Notes under the pieces: model-generated | Told to the model about the DNA's origin: nothing | Database searches by the model: none | Seen by the model: the letters and a program-made list of their open reading frames with translations, nothing else | NCBI RefSeq assembly: GCF_037081675.1 | Contig: NZ_JAZAQL010000003.1 | Span: 124,001 to 188,000 of the forward strand | Reading direction: 5' to 3' | Origin: Halorubellus litoreus | Lineage (GTDB): Archaea; Halobacteriota; Halobacteria; Halobacteriales; Natrialbaceae | DNA: 64,000 nt | Shown here: piece by piece, positions 34,507 to 44,570 of the stretch | Position numbering within the stretch: position 1 is the stretch's first letter | How the letters are laid out: the number at the start of each line of letters is the position of its first letter | Program-made: the position numbers and the translations under genes

Positions 34507-36003
34507 GTGACGTCGAGACGGCGGTTCCTGGCGGTCGCGGGGTCGACGCTCGGAGCGGTCGCGCTGGCCGGCTGTGGCGTGCTGACGGGTGGCGGCGATG
34601 GCGACGGTGGCGACGGCGCTGCGGGGACGTCGACGACGGCGTACGACGCGTTCGGGCCGGACCCGCAGTACGGTGGCGTGGAGACGACGCGCTCGGAGCC
34701 GAACGCGTCGCCGTCGGGCGACCCGCCGTCCGGTGACGCGGTCGCGTGGTCGATACCGGTTGGAGTACCAGTGACGGCGCGGCCGGTCGTGGCCGGGGAC
34801 GCGATGTTCCTTGGGACGGGCGAGCACGACGCCGCCGAGCGGCCAGCGCGAGACGACGAACTCCGGCCGCTGTTCCCCGGGTACGTGCACGCCGTCGGCC
34901 TTGATGGCGAGCGCCGCTTCGAGTACGCGGCGCCGGCGCCGGTGCTGGACGTGGCGCCGGTCGCCGGCGACGACGCAGGCAAGAGTGCGGGCGGGACGGC
35001 GGGCGCTCGCGCGGCGGGACTGGGTGCGTACGCGGTCCTCGGGTGGTACGGTGGGCCGGGTGGGGTCGACCATCGGCTGGTGCGCGTGACGCGGGGCGTG
35101 CCGCGGTGGGCGGACGCGACGACGGACGCGAACCGGTTCCTCGCCGCGAGTACGGCGGACGCGGTGGTGACGGGGACGCGCGACGAGCGCGTGGCGTTGA
35201 CCGGCGAGCGGTTGACCGCGCGGTCCCCCAGTGGTGGCTTCCGGTGGCGCGTGGAGAGCGGCGACGTGCTCGCTGGCGTCGGCAGCGGCGGGCGCGCGTA
35301 CCTGACCGTCGGGACCCGCGAGACGCGGTGTCTGGACGTCCGCACGGGCGAGACGGTGTGGTCGTATCGCGGGACGCCGCCGACGTGGACGCCGCGCGTG
35401 CAGGGCGACGTGGTGTTCGTCGCGCGGAACCGACGGACCGGCGCGGGCGGGCACCCGCTGGTCGCGCTGTCGGCGGCGACGGGCCGCGAGCGGTGGACGT
35501 TCGCAGGGAGTGGTGACGAAGCGTTCACGCCGGTGTCCGCGACCCGAGAGTCTGGCGACGACGACGACGGAACTGCGGACGCGGTGGTGTACGTGGCGGG
35601 GACGAGCGGCGCGCTCTGGGCGGTCGCTCGCGGTGCGGCGCGCTGGCGGACGACGCTGTCGGGTCGCGTCGTCGACGGCCCGGTCGTCGCCGGCGGCCGC
35701 GTGTACGCCACCGACACCCAGGGGCGGCTGCACGCGCTCGACGCGGCGACCGGCGAACGCGCGTGGGCGGTCGACCTCCGACTCCCGAGTCGCGCGCTCG
35801 ACGCGACCCGCGACGGCGTGGTCGTGCTCGCGGCGAGCGGTCGCGCCGGCGGCGACGACGCGTACCGCGTCCGCGGCTACGACCACGACGGCGGCGAGCG
35901 GTTCGGGCACGACGCCCGCGGCGGCCTGCTCGCCGCGCTCGCGCACGACGGCCGCGGCTACGCCGTCACCGACGACGGCTACCTCGTCGCGTTCGACGCC
36001 TGA
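34507..36003 (+). CDS. Tat-exported PQQ-like beta-propeller lipoprotein
   Basis: 498 residues from GTG 34507. The signal VTSRRRFLAVAGSTLGAVALAGC has a twin arginine and lipobox, followed by a Gly/Asp linker. Propeller blades are seen as HAVGLDGERRFEYAA, CLDVRTGETVWSYRG, ALSAATGRERWTFAG and ALDAATGERAWAVDL. Like the protein at 7480 it is probably a surface scaffold; no catalytic or metal-binding residues specific to quinoprotein dehydrogenases are seen. Confidence 0.8.
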   Translation: MTSRRRFLAVAGSTLGAVALAGCGVLTGGGDGDGGDGAAGTSTTAYDAFGPDPQYGGVETTRSEPNASPSGDPPSGDAVAWSIPVGVPVTARPVVAGDAMFLGTGEHDAAERPARDDELRPLFPGYVHAVGLDGERRFEYAAPAPVLDVAPVAGDDAGKSAGGTAGARAAGLGAYAVLGWYGGPGGVDHRLVRVTRGVPRWADATTDANRFLAASTADAVVTGTRDERVALTGERLTARSPSGGFRWRVESGDVLAGVGSGGRAYLTVGTRETRCLDVRTGETVWSYRGTPPTWTPRVQGDVVFVARNRRTGAGGHPLVALSAATGRERWTFAGSGDEAFTPVSATRESGDDDDGTADAVVYVAGTSGALWAVARGAARWRTTLSGRVVDGPVVAGGRVYATDTQGRLHALDAATGERAWAVDLRLPSRALDATRDGVVVLAASGRAGGDDAYRVRGYDHDGGERFGHDARGGLLAALAHDGRGYAVTDDGYLVAFDA

Positions 36004-36070
36004 CCGAGCGAGTCCTCCGCGGCGGAGCCACTCGCGTCACTCCGTAATGGCGTCGCAGAACCCAATCGCG

Positions 36071-36835
36071 TCACTCGGGGATGGTGTCGCGGAAGCCCTC
36101 GGGGTCGTCGTGGAAGCAATCGCCGACGACGACCGCGTCCGCGCCCGCGTCCAGTATCTCCGCGGTCTGCTCCGCGGACCGGATGCCGCCGCCGTAGAAG
36201 AGCGTCGTGTCGTCGAGGTACTGCGCAGCCGCTTCGACGTCCGCGGGCCCGCCGTACGTCCCCGAGTACTCGACGTAGAAGATCGGGAACCCGTAGAAGG
36301 ACTCGGTCGCCAGCGCCGCGCCCGCGACCTCGTCGGTGCTGTACGTGCGGGTGACGCCGGACTCGCCGGCAGCCTTCGAGTCGAGGTTCTGGACGACGTA
36401 CCCCTCGCCGATGACGTCCGCGGCCATCTCCGCGACGGCCTCGCGACCCTTCGATTCGACGACGCCGCCGAGCAGCGGGACCTTCGACGCCATCGCCTCG
36501 GCTGGCTTCGCGGCGGCTTCGGCGAAGAAGTCGACGTGCTTCGCGACGAAGTTCTCGCGGTCCCCGTTGAACACCGCGGGCACCGCGAGGCGGTCCGCGG
36601 CGTCGACGGTCTCGCGGGAGACGTGACTGGAGCTGTACGGTTCCTGGAAGACGGGGACGCCAGCGACCTCGTCGTTGATGCGTTCGATGGCGGAAAGCGA
36701 GTTCGACTCGGTGACGCCGTCCGACCCGCCGACGATGACGAGGTCCGTGCGTTCGAGGATGGAGAGGTCCCCGGGGAGCGGTTCGGCGGGGTCGACCTTC
36801 GTCACGTGCGAGACGGCGTCCAAGTCGACGGACAT
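36071..36835 (-). CDS. Geranylgeranylglyceryl phosphate synthase
   Basis: 254 residues. It forms the first ether bond of archaeal lipids, joining geranylgeranyl diphosphate to sn-glycerol-1-phosphate. TIM-barrel motifs: HVTKVDPAEPL at the start, IVGGSDGVTESN, YVVQNLDSKAAGESGV, FYVEYSGTYGGP and the phosphate-binding LFYGGGIRSAEQ plus ADAVVVGD. This is the short group I form found in Halobacteria. It is monocistronic and divergent from the S9 peptidase gene. Confidence 0.93.
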   Translation of the reverse strand: MSVDLDAVSHVTKVDPAEPLPGDLSILERTDLVIVGGSDGVTESNSLSAIERINDEVAGVPVFQEPYSSSHVSRETVDAADRLAVPAVFNGDRENFVAKHVDFFAEAAAKPAEAMASKVPLLGGVVESKGREAVAEMAADVIGEGYVVQNLDSKAAGESGVTRTYSTDEVAGAALATESFYGFPIFYVEYSGTYGGPADVEAAAQYLDDTTLFYGGGIRSAEQTAEILDAGADAVVVGDCFHDDPEGFRDTIPE

Positions 36836-36951
36836 ACCCGAGGCTTTCGCGTCGAACGCGATATCAGTCCTTCGACTTCGCCGGGTTCGCCGCCAGTGAG
36901 TGGGTCGCTTCCTTCCGAAGCTTCTTGTCGAGTGCCTTCACTGTCTGGTAC

Positions 36952-39210
36952 ATGACGGAACCAGCAGGCAGCGACGAGGACCGAGGCCTGTCGCTCGCTG
37001 ACTACTACGACCAGCAGCAGGTGGGTGACGTCGCAGTGTCGCCGAGCGGCGACCGGGTGGCGTTCACGGCGACCGAGTTCGACGGCGCGGAGGAGGAGTC
37101 GGTGACGTCGCTGTTCGTCGCGCCCGCGGACGGCAGCCGCGACCCGCATCGGTTGTCGCGAGCGAGCGACGCGAGCTCGCCATCGTGGAGTCCAGACGGC
37201 GACAAACTCGCGTTCCTGGCGGCGCGGGACCCCGACCCGGAACTGCGCGCAGCGCGCGAGAAGAAAGAGGAGGACGAGGAGGACGAGGAGGCGGACGGAG
37301 ACGACGAGGGAGCGGACGACGCAGAGGGCGACGAGACGGATGACAGCGACGGCGACGGTGACGACGAGGACGAGGAGCCGTCGCTCGGCGAGGAGCAGTC
37401 GCAGGTGTTCGTGTTCGACCTGGCGCTCGGCGGGGACGCCAGGCAGGTGACGACCCGCGAGCACGGCGTTTCGGCGTTCGACTGGGGTCCCGAGGGCGAG
37501 CGCGTCGTCGTCGCCGCACTCGACCCGACGGACGACCAGGCGGAGTACCTCGAGGAGCGCGAGGACGGCGGCCCCATCGAGATCGAGCGCACGCAGCACA
37601 AGGCGAACGGGCACGGGTGGACGAACGAGGCGCGGACGTACCTGTTCGTCGTCGACGTCGACTCCCGCGAAGCGGAGCGACTGGACGAGGCGTACGCGAG
37701 TGGGGCGGCGAGCGCGCTGAGCGGGGATTCCATGGACCCACACTGGGGGAGCGGTGACCGCATCGCGTTCGCGAGCTACCAGCGCGAGGACGCCGACGAG
37801 ACGTGGGCGATGGACGTCCACACGGTCGCGCCCGACGGAACCGACCACCGCGTGCTCACGGACGGCTCGGTTCGCGCGAGCGTGGCGGCGTGGCATCCTG
37901 ACGGCGACCATCTCGCGTACAGCGTCGGCGACCCGAGGAACAACTACACGACCGCGGACCTCGTCGTCGGCGCGGACGACCCGAACGCCGACCCGAACGT
38001 CCTCTCGGACGACCTCGAACTCCCCGAGTGGGGCGCGCACTGGGTAGGCGAGGACTCGCTCGTCGTGCCGACGGGCGACGGCGGCCAGACCGTCCTGCAT
38101 CGCGTCGACGCGACGACCGGCGAACGGACGCGATTGTTCCCCGCGAGCGACGACGGCATGACGAGCGCGTTGTTCATGGGCGTCGACGTGGCCGCCGACG
38201 GCTCGACGGCCGCGTTCGTGCTGACGCGAGCGGACGAGCGGAACGTGCACGCGCTCGACCTCGACGCCGCAACAGCAGACGCGCCGGTGGCGAGCGACCG
38301 CGACGCCGCGAGCGCCGAGTCCACGGGGCCGCTCACGCGCCTCACGAGCGCGACCGAGGCGTTCCGCGACCGCGTGGACGTCGAGTGCGAGCGGCTCTCG
38401 TTCGAGAGCGACGAGGGCGTCGAGATAGACGGCCTCGCGTACCACGCCGGGGACGCGGACCTCGACGACGCGAAGTATCCCGTCATCGTGGACATCCACG
38501 GCGGCCCGACGGTGTACGACCAGCCGTGGTTCCGGTTCAACTACGCGTACTGGGTGTCGAAGGGGTACGTCGTCCTCACCGTGAACTACCGCGGAAGTAC
38601 GAGCTTCGGGCACGAGTTCGCCGAAGCCATCAGCGGCGACTGGGGGCCGCGAGAGGCTCGCGACGTCGAAGCGGGCGTCGAGCACCTCGTCGACCGCGGG
38701 TGGGTCGACCCCGAGCGCGTGTTCGTCACCGGCTTCAGCCAGGGCGGCATCAACACCGCGTTCGTGCTCGCGTACACCGACGTCGCCACCGCTGGCGCGG
38801 CCGAGCACGGCATCTACGACTTCTACTCGAGCTACGGAACCGACGACTGCCACGTCTGGTGGGACGAGGAGTTCGGCGAACCCTGGGACGACCCCCAGAG
38901 TTACTACGACCTCTCGAGCGTCACGAAGGTCGACCAGATCGAGGACCCCTTGCTCCTCACCGCGGGCGAGAACGACTGGCGGTGCCCGCCGACGCAGGCC
39001 GAGCAGATGTATCTCGGCGTCAAGAAACAGGGCGTGGACGCGAAACTCGTCGTGTACCCCGAACTCCCGCACGCGTACGGGCCACCGGAGACCGCGACGC
39101 ACCGCCTCGAGACCGTCACCGAGTGGTTCCGCGGGCACGACCCCGCCATCGACACGAGCGACGACGAGGGCGGTGACGAAGAGCGCGAGACCGAAGGGGC
39201 TGGTAGCTGA
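36952..39210 (+). CDS. S9 family peptidase with acidic propeller insertion
   Basis: 752 residues from the ATG at 36952. The propeller domain has VGDVAVSPSGDRVAFTATEF, PSWSPDGDKLAFLAARD and HPDGDHLAYSVGDP; one blade is interrupted by about 45 residues that are almost only Glu, Asp and Gly (from about residue 103). The hydrolase domain has GFSQGG (Ser596), GENDWRCP (Asp675) and LPHAYG (His707). It should act on short peptides or acylated N-termini in the cytoplasm. It is only distantly similar to the S9 protein at 24090. Confidence 0.9.
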   Translation: MTEPAGSDEDRGLSLADYYDQQQVGDVAVSPSGDRVAFTATEFDGAEEESVTSLFVAPADGSRDPHRLSRASDASSPSWSPDGDKLAFLAARDPDPELRAAREKKEEDEEDEEADGDDEGADDAEGDETDDSDGDGDDEDEEPSLGEEQSQVFVFDLALGGDARQVTTREHGVSAFDWGPEGERVVVAALDPTDDQAEYLEEREDGGPIEIERTQHKANGHGWTNEARTYLFVVDVDSREAERLDEAYASGAASALSGDSMDPHWGSGDRIAFASYQREDADETWAMDVHTVAPDGTDHRVLTDGSVRASVAAWHPDGDHLAYSVGDPRNNYTTADLVVGADDPNADPNVLSDDLELPEWGAHWVGEDSLVVPTGDGGQTVLHRVDATTGERTRLFPASDDGMTSALFMGVDVAADGSTAAFVLTRADERNVHALDLDAATADAPVASDRDAASAESTGPLTRLTSATEAFRDRVDVECERLSFESDEGVEIDGLAYHAGDADLDDAKYPVIVDIHGGPTVYDQPWFRFNYAYWVSKGYVVLTVNYRGSTSFGHEFAEAISGDWGPREARDVEAGVEHLVDRGWVDPERVFVTGFSQGGINTAFVLAYTDVATAGAAEHGIYDFYSSYGTDDCHVWWDEEFGEPWDDPQSYYDLSSVTKVDQIEDPLLLTAGENDWRCPPTQAEQMYLGVKKQGVDAKLVVYPELPHAYGPPETATHRLETVTEWFRGHDPAIDTSDDEGGDEERETEGAGS

Positions 39211-39269
39211 AAGCGGCGTCGTACCTACTGGAAGACACTTACCGCAGGCGGTCGGTGAATCGGTCGTGA

Positions 39270-40253
39270 ATGGCCGCTATCGAGATTGAGGGGTTACGGA
39301 AGGAGTTCGGCGCGGACACGGTGGCGGTCGACGACGTCGACCTCACCGTCGAGGAGGGCGAGGTGTTCGGGTTCCTCGGGCCGAACGGCGCGGGGAAGTC
39401 CACCACGATCAATCTACTCCTGGACTTCATCCGGCCGACCGACGGGCGCATCGAGGTGTTCGGGACGGACGTGCAGGAAGACCCGCTCGCGGTCCGCGAG
39501 CGCGTGGGCGTCCTCCCCGAAGGCTACGGGTTCGACCCGCTGCTGGGTCGGGAGTACCTCGAATGGGCGATCGAGACGAAGGACGCGGACGACGACCCCG
39601 ACGAGTTGCTCGACCTCGTCGGTCTCGCGGACGACGCCGACCGGTACGCGACCGAGTACTCCAAGGGCATGCAGCAGCGGCTCGCGTTCGCGATGGCGCT
39701 CGTCGACGACCCGGACCTCCTCGTGCTCGACGAGCCGTCGACGGGCCTGGACCCGAACGGGATGACGACGATGCGGGAGGTCGTCCGCGAGCGCGCCGCG
39801 AACGGGACGACCGTCTTCTTCTCGAGTCACATCCTCTCGGAGGTCCAGTCGGTGTGCGACCGCGTCGGCGTCATGAACGACGGTCGGCTCGTCGCGGTCG
39901 ACACCATCGAGGGCCTCCAGGCGAACCTCGGTGGCCGCGCGAGCATCACGCTCGAGTGCAGCGTCCTGCCGGCCGACCACGCCCTCGAGACCGTCGACGG
40001 CGTCGTCGACGTCGCGGTCGCGGACGACACCGTCGAGGTGACGTGTACGGGTCCGGGCGTGAAGGAGGACGTCGTGACGCACCTGGCGGCGCGGGCGAAC
40101 ATCGACGACATCCGCTCAGAGGCCGCCTCCCTCCAGTCGCTGTTCAGGGAGCTCACCGAGGGCGGCCGGGACGAGACCGCGGACGAACGCGGCGAGAGCG
40201 CGCACTCGTCCGGCTCGGAGGCGGACGCGCGGAACGTGGAGGTGTCGCGATGA
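39270..40253 (+). CDS. ABC transporter ATP-binding protein (ABC-2/NatA type)
   Basis: 327 residues. Walker A is GPNGAGKST (about 36-44), the signature is YSKGMQQRL, Walker B is LLVLDEPSTGLDP and the switch histidine is in FFSSHIL. A C-terminal regulatory domain of about 110 residues, typical of NatA/CcmA-like exporters, ends in a low-complexity acidic tail. The stop overlaps the permease start (ATGA at 40250), so both form one exporter; the substrate is unknown. Confidence 0.92.
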   Translation: MAAIEIEGLRKEFGADTVAVDDVDLTVEEGEVFGFLGPNGAGKSTTINLLLDFIRPTDGRIEVFGTDVQEDPLAVRERVGVLPEGYGFDPLLGREYLEWAIETKDADDDPDELLDLVGLADDADRYATEYSKGMQQRLAFAMALVDDPDLLVLDEPSTGLDPNGMTTMREVVRERAANGTTVFFSSHILSEVQSVCDRVGVMNDGRLVAVDTIEGLQANLGGRASITLECSVLPADHALETVDGVVDVAVADDTVEVTCTGPGVKEDVVTHLAARANIDDIRSEAASLQSLFRELTEGGRDETADERGESAHSSGSEADARNVEVSR

Positions 40254-41104
40254 CGGTCCGGGCGGTCGCCACGAAGGACCTCGCGGTCACCAGTCGCTCC
40301 AGGGGGCTCTGGGTGCTCGGGACCCTGCTCGCGCTCCTGTTCGCCGCCATCGCGTACGGGTTCAGCGGGTACGCGCTCTCCGCGAGCGAGACCGTCGTCG
40401 CGCTGTTCGAGGTCCTCGGGATGCTGATGGCCTTCCTCCTCCCCATCGTCGCGCTCGTCGCCGCGTACATGGCGATCGCCGGGGAGCGCGAGAGCGGCGG
40501 CGTGAAGTTCCTCCTCGGGTTCCCGAACACCCGCCGCGACGTCTTCCTCGGGAAGCTCGCAAGCCGATTCCTCGTCGTCGCCGCCGGCCTGTCCGTGCCG
40601 TTCCTCGCCGCGACGACGGTCGCCGCAGCGAAGCACGGGGTCGTGCACGCCGACCTCGTCCTCGGCCAGCTCGCGCTCTCGCTCGCGTACGGCGGTGCGT
40701 TCGTGAGCATCGCCATCTCGCTCTCGGCGACGTTCGCCACGCGGAGTCGCGCCATCGCGGCCGCCATCGGGAGCTACTTCCTGCTCGTCCTCCTGTACGT
40801 CGTGCCCGGCGTCCGCATCACCGCGATCGTCCGCTGGCTCCACACCCAGCTCCTGGGGTTCGACCCGAACGTCGACCTCTACAACGCCATCACGTTCACG
40901 AGTCCGTACGTCGCCTACCGGAAGGCGACGAACCTCCTGCTGCCGCCCGACCGCCAGACGACGGTGTTCCGTCGCTACGGCGACGCGGCCGGCGACCTCC
41001 CCGCGTACCTCCGGGACGAGGTCGCGCTCGTCGTCCTCGCCGCGTGGATCGTCGTCCCGCTCGCGGTCGGGTACTGGCGGTTCGTTCGCGCTGACCTCCA
41101 ATGA
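40250..41104 (+). CDS. ABC-2 type transporter permease
   Basis: 284 residues with six hydrophobic segments (GLWVLGTLLALLFAAIAYGF, ALFEVLGMLMAFLLPIVALV, and others) and the cytoplasmic motif AGERESGGVKFLLGFPNTRRDVFLGK typical of NosY/ABC-2 permeases. It is the membrane half of the exporter encoded with the preceding ATPase and is translationally coupled to it. Confidence 0.9.
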   Translation: MTVRAVATKDLAVTSRSRGLWVLGTLLALLFAAIAYGFSGYALSASETVVALFEVLGMLMAFLLPIVALVAAYMAIAGERESGGVKFLLGFPNTRRDVFLGKLASRFLVVAAGLSVPFLAATTVAAAKHGVVHADLVLGQLALSLAYGGAFVSIAISLSATFATRSRAIAAAIGSYFLLVLLYVVPGVRITAIVRWLHTQLLGFDPNVDLYNAITFTSPYVAYRKATNLLLPPDRQTTVFRRYGDAAGDLPAYLRDEVALVVLAAWIVVPLAVGYWRFVRADLQ

Positions 41105-41138
41105 TCACTCGCCAATCGAGCCCCATCGAACACGACCC

Positions 41139-41789
41139 ATGCCCGCTATGACCTCGCGTCTGACTCGCTCGCACGCACTGCTCGCGGTCGGCCTCCTCCT
41201 GCTCGTCGCGCCCGCGTTCGCGCCGCTCCAGCCGGTGCTCGAACACGACACGCGTCGGGGAACCTTCGAGAACGAATCCGTCCTCGAGGAGGAGGGGTAC
41301 CGCGTCGTCGAGTACGAAGCCCTCTCCGAGCGCGGGAAGGCGCTGTACGTGCAGACCCTCCAGAACGAGGGTACGTACACCGTTCCGACCGGCGAGGGGG
41401 CGTCCGACTTCCGGTATCCGACCGAGGCCGAGGTCGACGCCCAGGGGAGCTACGAGGCCCGCGTCGAACTGTCTCACGTCGTCATCGAGCGACCCGAGAA
41501 CGCGAGCCTCCCGCCGGCCGACGAGGACGTCGAGCACGCGGTCGAGATCGTGAAGGAGCGCCAGCAAGCCCGTGAAGACCGAGAGGGCGAGGGGAGGACG
41601 ACCAGCACCGCGTCGCGGACGACCCGGTCCGAGGCCGAGATACGCCGACAGGTCGCGCGCTACGACGTGATGCAGACCCGGACGACGAAGCCGGGGGTGA
41701 CGAGTCAGCCGGCCGTGCTCCGGTTCGGCGCCGCAGCACTCGGAATCGTCCTCGTCGGCGTCGGCGGCTACCTGACCGCGAGACCCTGA
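41139..41789 (+). CDS. Membrane protein with two TM helices, function unknown
   Basis: 216 residues (a start at the second ATG, 41148, is also possible). TM helices are at about 12-30 (HALLAVGLLLLVAPAFAPL) and at the end (LRFGAAALGIVLVGVGGYLTA); between them lies an acidic extracellular domain (ENESVLEEEGYRVVEYEALSERGKALY). The domain pattern recurs next to transport genes in haloarchaea. It follows the ABC-2 exporter by 35 bases and may belong to its operon. No function recognised. Confidence 0.7.
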   Translation: MPAMTSRLTRSHALLAVGLLLLVAPAFAPLQPVLEHDTRRGTFENESVLEEEGYRVVEYEALSERGKALYVQTLQNEGTYTVPTGEGASDFRYPTEAEVDAQGSYEARVELSHVVIERPENASLPPADEDVEHAVEIVKERQQAREDREGEGRTTSTASRTTRSEAEIRRQVARYDVMQTRTTKPGVTSQPAVLRFGAAALGIVLVGVGGYLTARP

Positions 41790-41879
41790 GCCCGCGGGCT
41801 CGTCCACCCAGCCAGCCTGGGGTTCGCGACACCTGCCCGTGGCGGTGTGTTTTTGCCGCTGCTGGACGGACGTTCGACG

Positions 41880-42992
41880 ATGACAGTCCACGACGCCCTG
41901 ACCGACTTCCACGAGCGAGACTGGCAGACGACGCGCGACGGAACCCTTCGACTCGCGCTCGTCGGCCTCGGGTGGTGGACCATCGAGAAGGCGATCCCGG
42001 CGATCGCGGCCTCGGACCACTGCGAGACCGCCGTTCTCGTCAGTAGCTCGACGGCGAAGGCCGAGCGCGTCGCCGCCGACGTCGCTGGAGAGGGCGGCGA
42101 AGGAGGGGGCGACGGCGTCGTCGCGGACCGCCCGCGCGGCCTCTCGTACGACGAGTTCCGCGAGGGCGACGCGCGTGGCGAGTACGACGCGGTCTACGTC
42201 TGCACGCCGAACGCCCTCCACCTGGAGTACGTCGAGGCGGCGGCCGAGCACGGGAAGCACGTGCTCTGCGAGAAACCGATGGAGGCGTCGGTCGAACGCG
42301 CCGAGCGCATGGTCGCGGCGTGCGACGAGCACGACGTCCGGCTCGCGGTCGGGTACCGGATGCAGACCGAGCCCGCGGTCCGGCGAGCGCGCGAACTCGT
42401 ACGGGAGGGCGCCATCGGCGACCCGCGGTTCGTCCACGGCGCGAACACCCAGCGGTTGCTCGACATCTTCGATTCTCCCGACCAGTGGCGGCTCGACCCG
42501 GACCTGACGGGGTACGGGACGAGCGTGATGGACCTCGGGGTCTACCCCATCAACACCGCTCGATTCCTCCTGGACGCCGACCCGGTCGCGGTGCAGGCGT
42601 CGATGCAGTCGAACCACGACGCGTTCGACGACGTCCCGGACGAGCACGCCGCGTTCATCGTCGAGTTCGACGACGGGACGTACGCGACGTGCACGGCGAG
42701 CCAGAACGCGCACTCGAACACGTTCCTCGAGATAACGGGCACCGAGGGCACGCTCCGACTCGACCCCGCGTTCCACATGGAGACCGACCTCTCACTGACC
42801 GTCGACGGGTCGACGGTCGCCGTCGAAGGGCGCCAGCGCGACCAGATGCGCGAGCTCTTCGACTACTTCGCGCACGCCGTCCTGACCGACGAACCGGTTT
42901 CGCTCGACGGCGCCCACGGCCTCGTCGACCTCCAGGCCATCGACGCGATCCACCGGGCCGCCGAGGACGGCGAGCGGAAACGCCTCGACTGA
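41880..42992 (+). CDS. Gfo/Idh/MocA oxidoreductase, XacA-like (sugar dehydrogenase)
   Basis: 370 residues. An N-terminal Rossmann fold (LRLALVGLGWWTIEKAIPAI, about 24-43), AVYVCTPNALHLEYVEAA, the catalytic-lysine motif GKHVLCEKPMEA and a C-terminal Gfo/Idh domain with DLGVYPINTARFLL. As I remember the sequence, it closely resembles the Haloferax volcanii D-xylose 1-dehydrogenase XacA, so oxidation of xylose, glucose or another sugar with NADP is expected. The other pentose-pathway genes are not next to it. Confidence 0.85.
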   Translation: MTVHDALTDFHERDWQTTRDGTLRLALVGLGWWTIEKAIPAIAASDHCETAVLVSSSTAKAERVAADVAGEGGEGGGDGVVADRPRGLSYDEFREGDARGEYDAVYVCTPNALHLEYVEAAAEHGKHVLCEKPMEASVERAERMVAACDEHDVRLAVGYRMQTEPAVRRARELVREGAIGDPRFVHGANTQRLLDIFDSPDQWRLDPDLTGYGTSVMDLGVYPINTARFLLDADPVAVQASMQSNHDAFDDVPDEHAAFIVEFDDGTYATCTASQNAHSNTFLEITGTEGTLRLDPAFHMETDLSLTVDGSTVAVEGRQRDQMRELFDYFAHAVLTDEPVSLDGAHGLVDLQAIDAIHRAAEDGERKRLD

Positions 42993-43010
42993 GTCGCCCG
43001 CGGCCGTGCC

Positions 43011-44570
43011 CTACCTTCGGTCGCGCGCCGCCGGCACCTCGTCGGACCTGCTGCCGCCGTCGGTAGCGACGTCGTCGAGGCGGGTGACGCGGTCGGCGAG
43101 CGCGTCCAGGTCGATGGTCGCGTCCGAGACGCGAGCGGCGGCGAGCGCGAGGAGGGTGGAGACGAGGAACGCGCCCGCGAACGACGTGAGGTAGAGCGGG
43201 TCGGCCGCGGGGAGGGCGTCGCCGACGACCGGAATGGCGGTGACGTACCCGCGGAGGTCGGGGAAGTACGCGAGGCCGACGGCGAGCCCGGACGCGCTCG
43301 CGGCGAGCGCGCCGCGGCCGGTGAGCGAGCGCGAGTAGAGCCCGTAGACGAGCGGGAAGCCGACGGCGGCGCCGAGCAGGTCCGCGAGGAAGAACAGTCG
43401 GAGCACGCTCCGAGCGCGGAGGCTGACGTAGATGGCGGCGAGCGCGACGACGACCGTGACCGCTCGCGCGGCGAGCGCGAGTCGACGGTCCGACGTCCTC
43501 GGTCGGAGGCGTGCGAGGTCGACGGTGACGAGGCTCGCGAGCGCGTTGAACAGCGTGTCGACGCTACTCATCACGAGCAGGAGCGCGAGGAGGACGACCG
43601 CGAGGACCGCCCACTCGGGGAACGTCGCCTCCAGGAGGACGAAGAACGCGACGTCCGCGTTGTACGCGCTGCTCGTGACGTCCGCGACGACGTCGGCGTG
43701 CCCGACCGCGACGACGCCGAAGAGCGCGGCGGCGACGACGAGCAGGCCGTTGAGTCCCGCCGCTCGCCTGAAGCTCGCGACGACGGTGTCGTCGCCGTCG
43801 GCGGCGTACACGCGCTGCCACCACGTCTGGTTCACGAGTTCCGCGCCGAGGATGGCGAACGCGAGCCCGAACCCGAACTGGAGGCCGGGGAGGAATCCGG
43901 GGTCGAGGAGCGTGGGCGCGGTCGTCTGCACGCCGTCGACGACCGCGAGAGGGCCGCCGAGTACGAGGACGGCGGCGACGACGGTGAGCGCGAGCAGCGG
44001 GAGGACGAAGACGGCCTGGACGGCGTCCGTGAACAGGCTCGCGCGGAGGCCGCCGTACGTCGTGTACGCGAGCACGAACCCGCCGACGAGGACCGCGGTC
44101 TGGTACTGTGGGACGCCCGCGACGAGCGAGAGCGCGCTCGCGATGCCGGTGAGTTCGGCGGCGAGGAACACGAACATGTAGAGCGCGCTGACGGCGACGA
44201 CGAACGCGTAGAACGCGGTGCCGTAGCGAGCGTGCGCGTACTCCGTCAGCGAGTGGCCGTCCGGGACGAGTTCGCGGATGCGCGGCCCGAGCTTCGCGTA
44301 CGCGAGCATCGGCACGGCCTCGCCGACCCCGTACCCGATGACGGCGGCGATACCGAACCCGGCACCGGCCTCGGGCGCGGAGAACAGTATCCAGACGCCC
44401 ATCACGCTCGCGACGAGCGACGCTGTCGTCCGCCGCCGGCCCGTGGCGTTCCGCGCGCTCACGAGGTCCTCGACGGACCGGACCTGGCCCCGCGACCCCC
44501 AGACACCGAGCGCGGCGAACCCGACGAGGACGACGACCGCGAGTGCGAGCGCGACCGTGGTCGTCACCAC
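43011..44570 (-). CDS. Sodium:solute symporter family transporter, probably for a thiamine precursor
   Basis: 519 residues, 12-13 hydrophobic helices, with the SSS landmarks GFALAFAILGAELVNQTWWQRVYAA and LYGLYSRSLTG. The start is GTG 44570 or 44567, overlapping the stop of the upstream tenA2. Being third in an operon with two TenA proteins under a thiC-like operator, it most probably imports HMP, thiamine or a degradation product such as formylaminopyrimidine; the family itself carries many substrates, so this is inference from context. Confidence 0.82.
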   Translation of the reverse strand: MVTTTVALALAVVVLVGFAALGVWGSRGQVRSVEDLVSARNATGRRRTTASLVASVMGVWILFSAPEAGAGFGIAAVIGYGVGEAVPMLAYAKLGPRIRELVPDGHSLTEYAHARYGTAFYAFVVAVSALYMFVFLAAELTGIASALSLVAGVPQYQTAVLVGGFVLAYTTYGGLRASLFTDAVQAVFVLPLLALTVVAAVLVLGGPLAVVDGVQTTAPTLLDPGFLPGLQFGFGLAFAILGAELVNQTWWQRVYAADGDDTVVASFRRAAGLNGLLVVAAALFGVVAVGHADVVADVTSSAYNADVAFFVLLEATFPEWAVLAVVLLALLLVMSSVDTLFNALASLVTVDLARLRPRTSDRRLALAARAVTVVVALAAIYVSLRARSVLRLFFLADLLGAAVGFPLVYGLYSRSLTGRGALAASASGLAVGLAYFPDLRGYVTAIPVVGDALPAADPLYLTSFAGAFLVSTLLALAAARVSDATIDLDALADRVTRLDDVATDGGSRSDEVPAARDRR

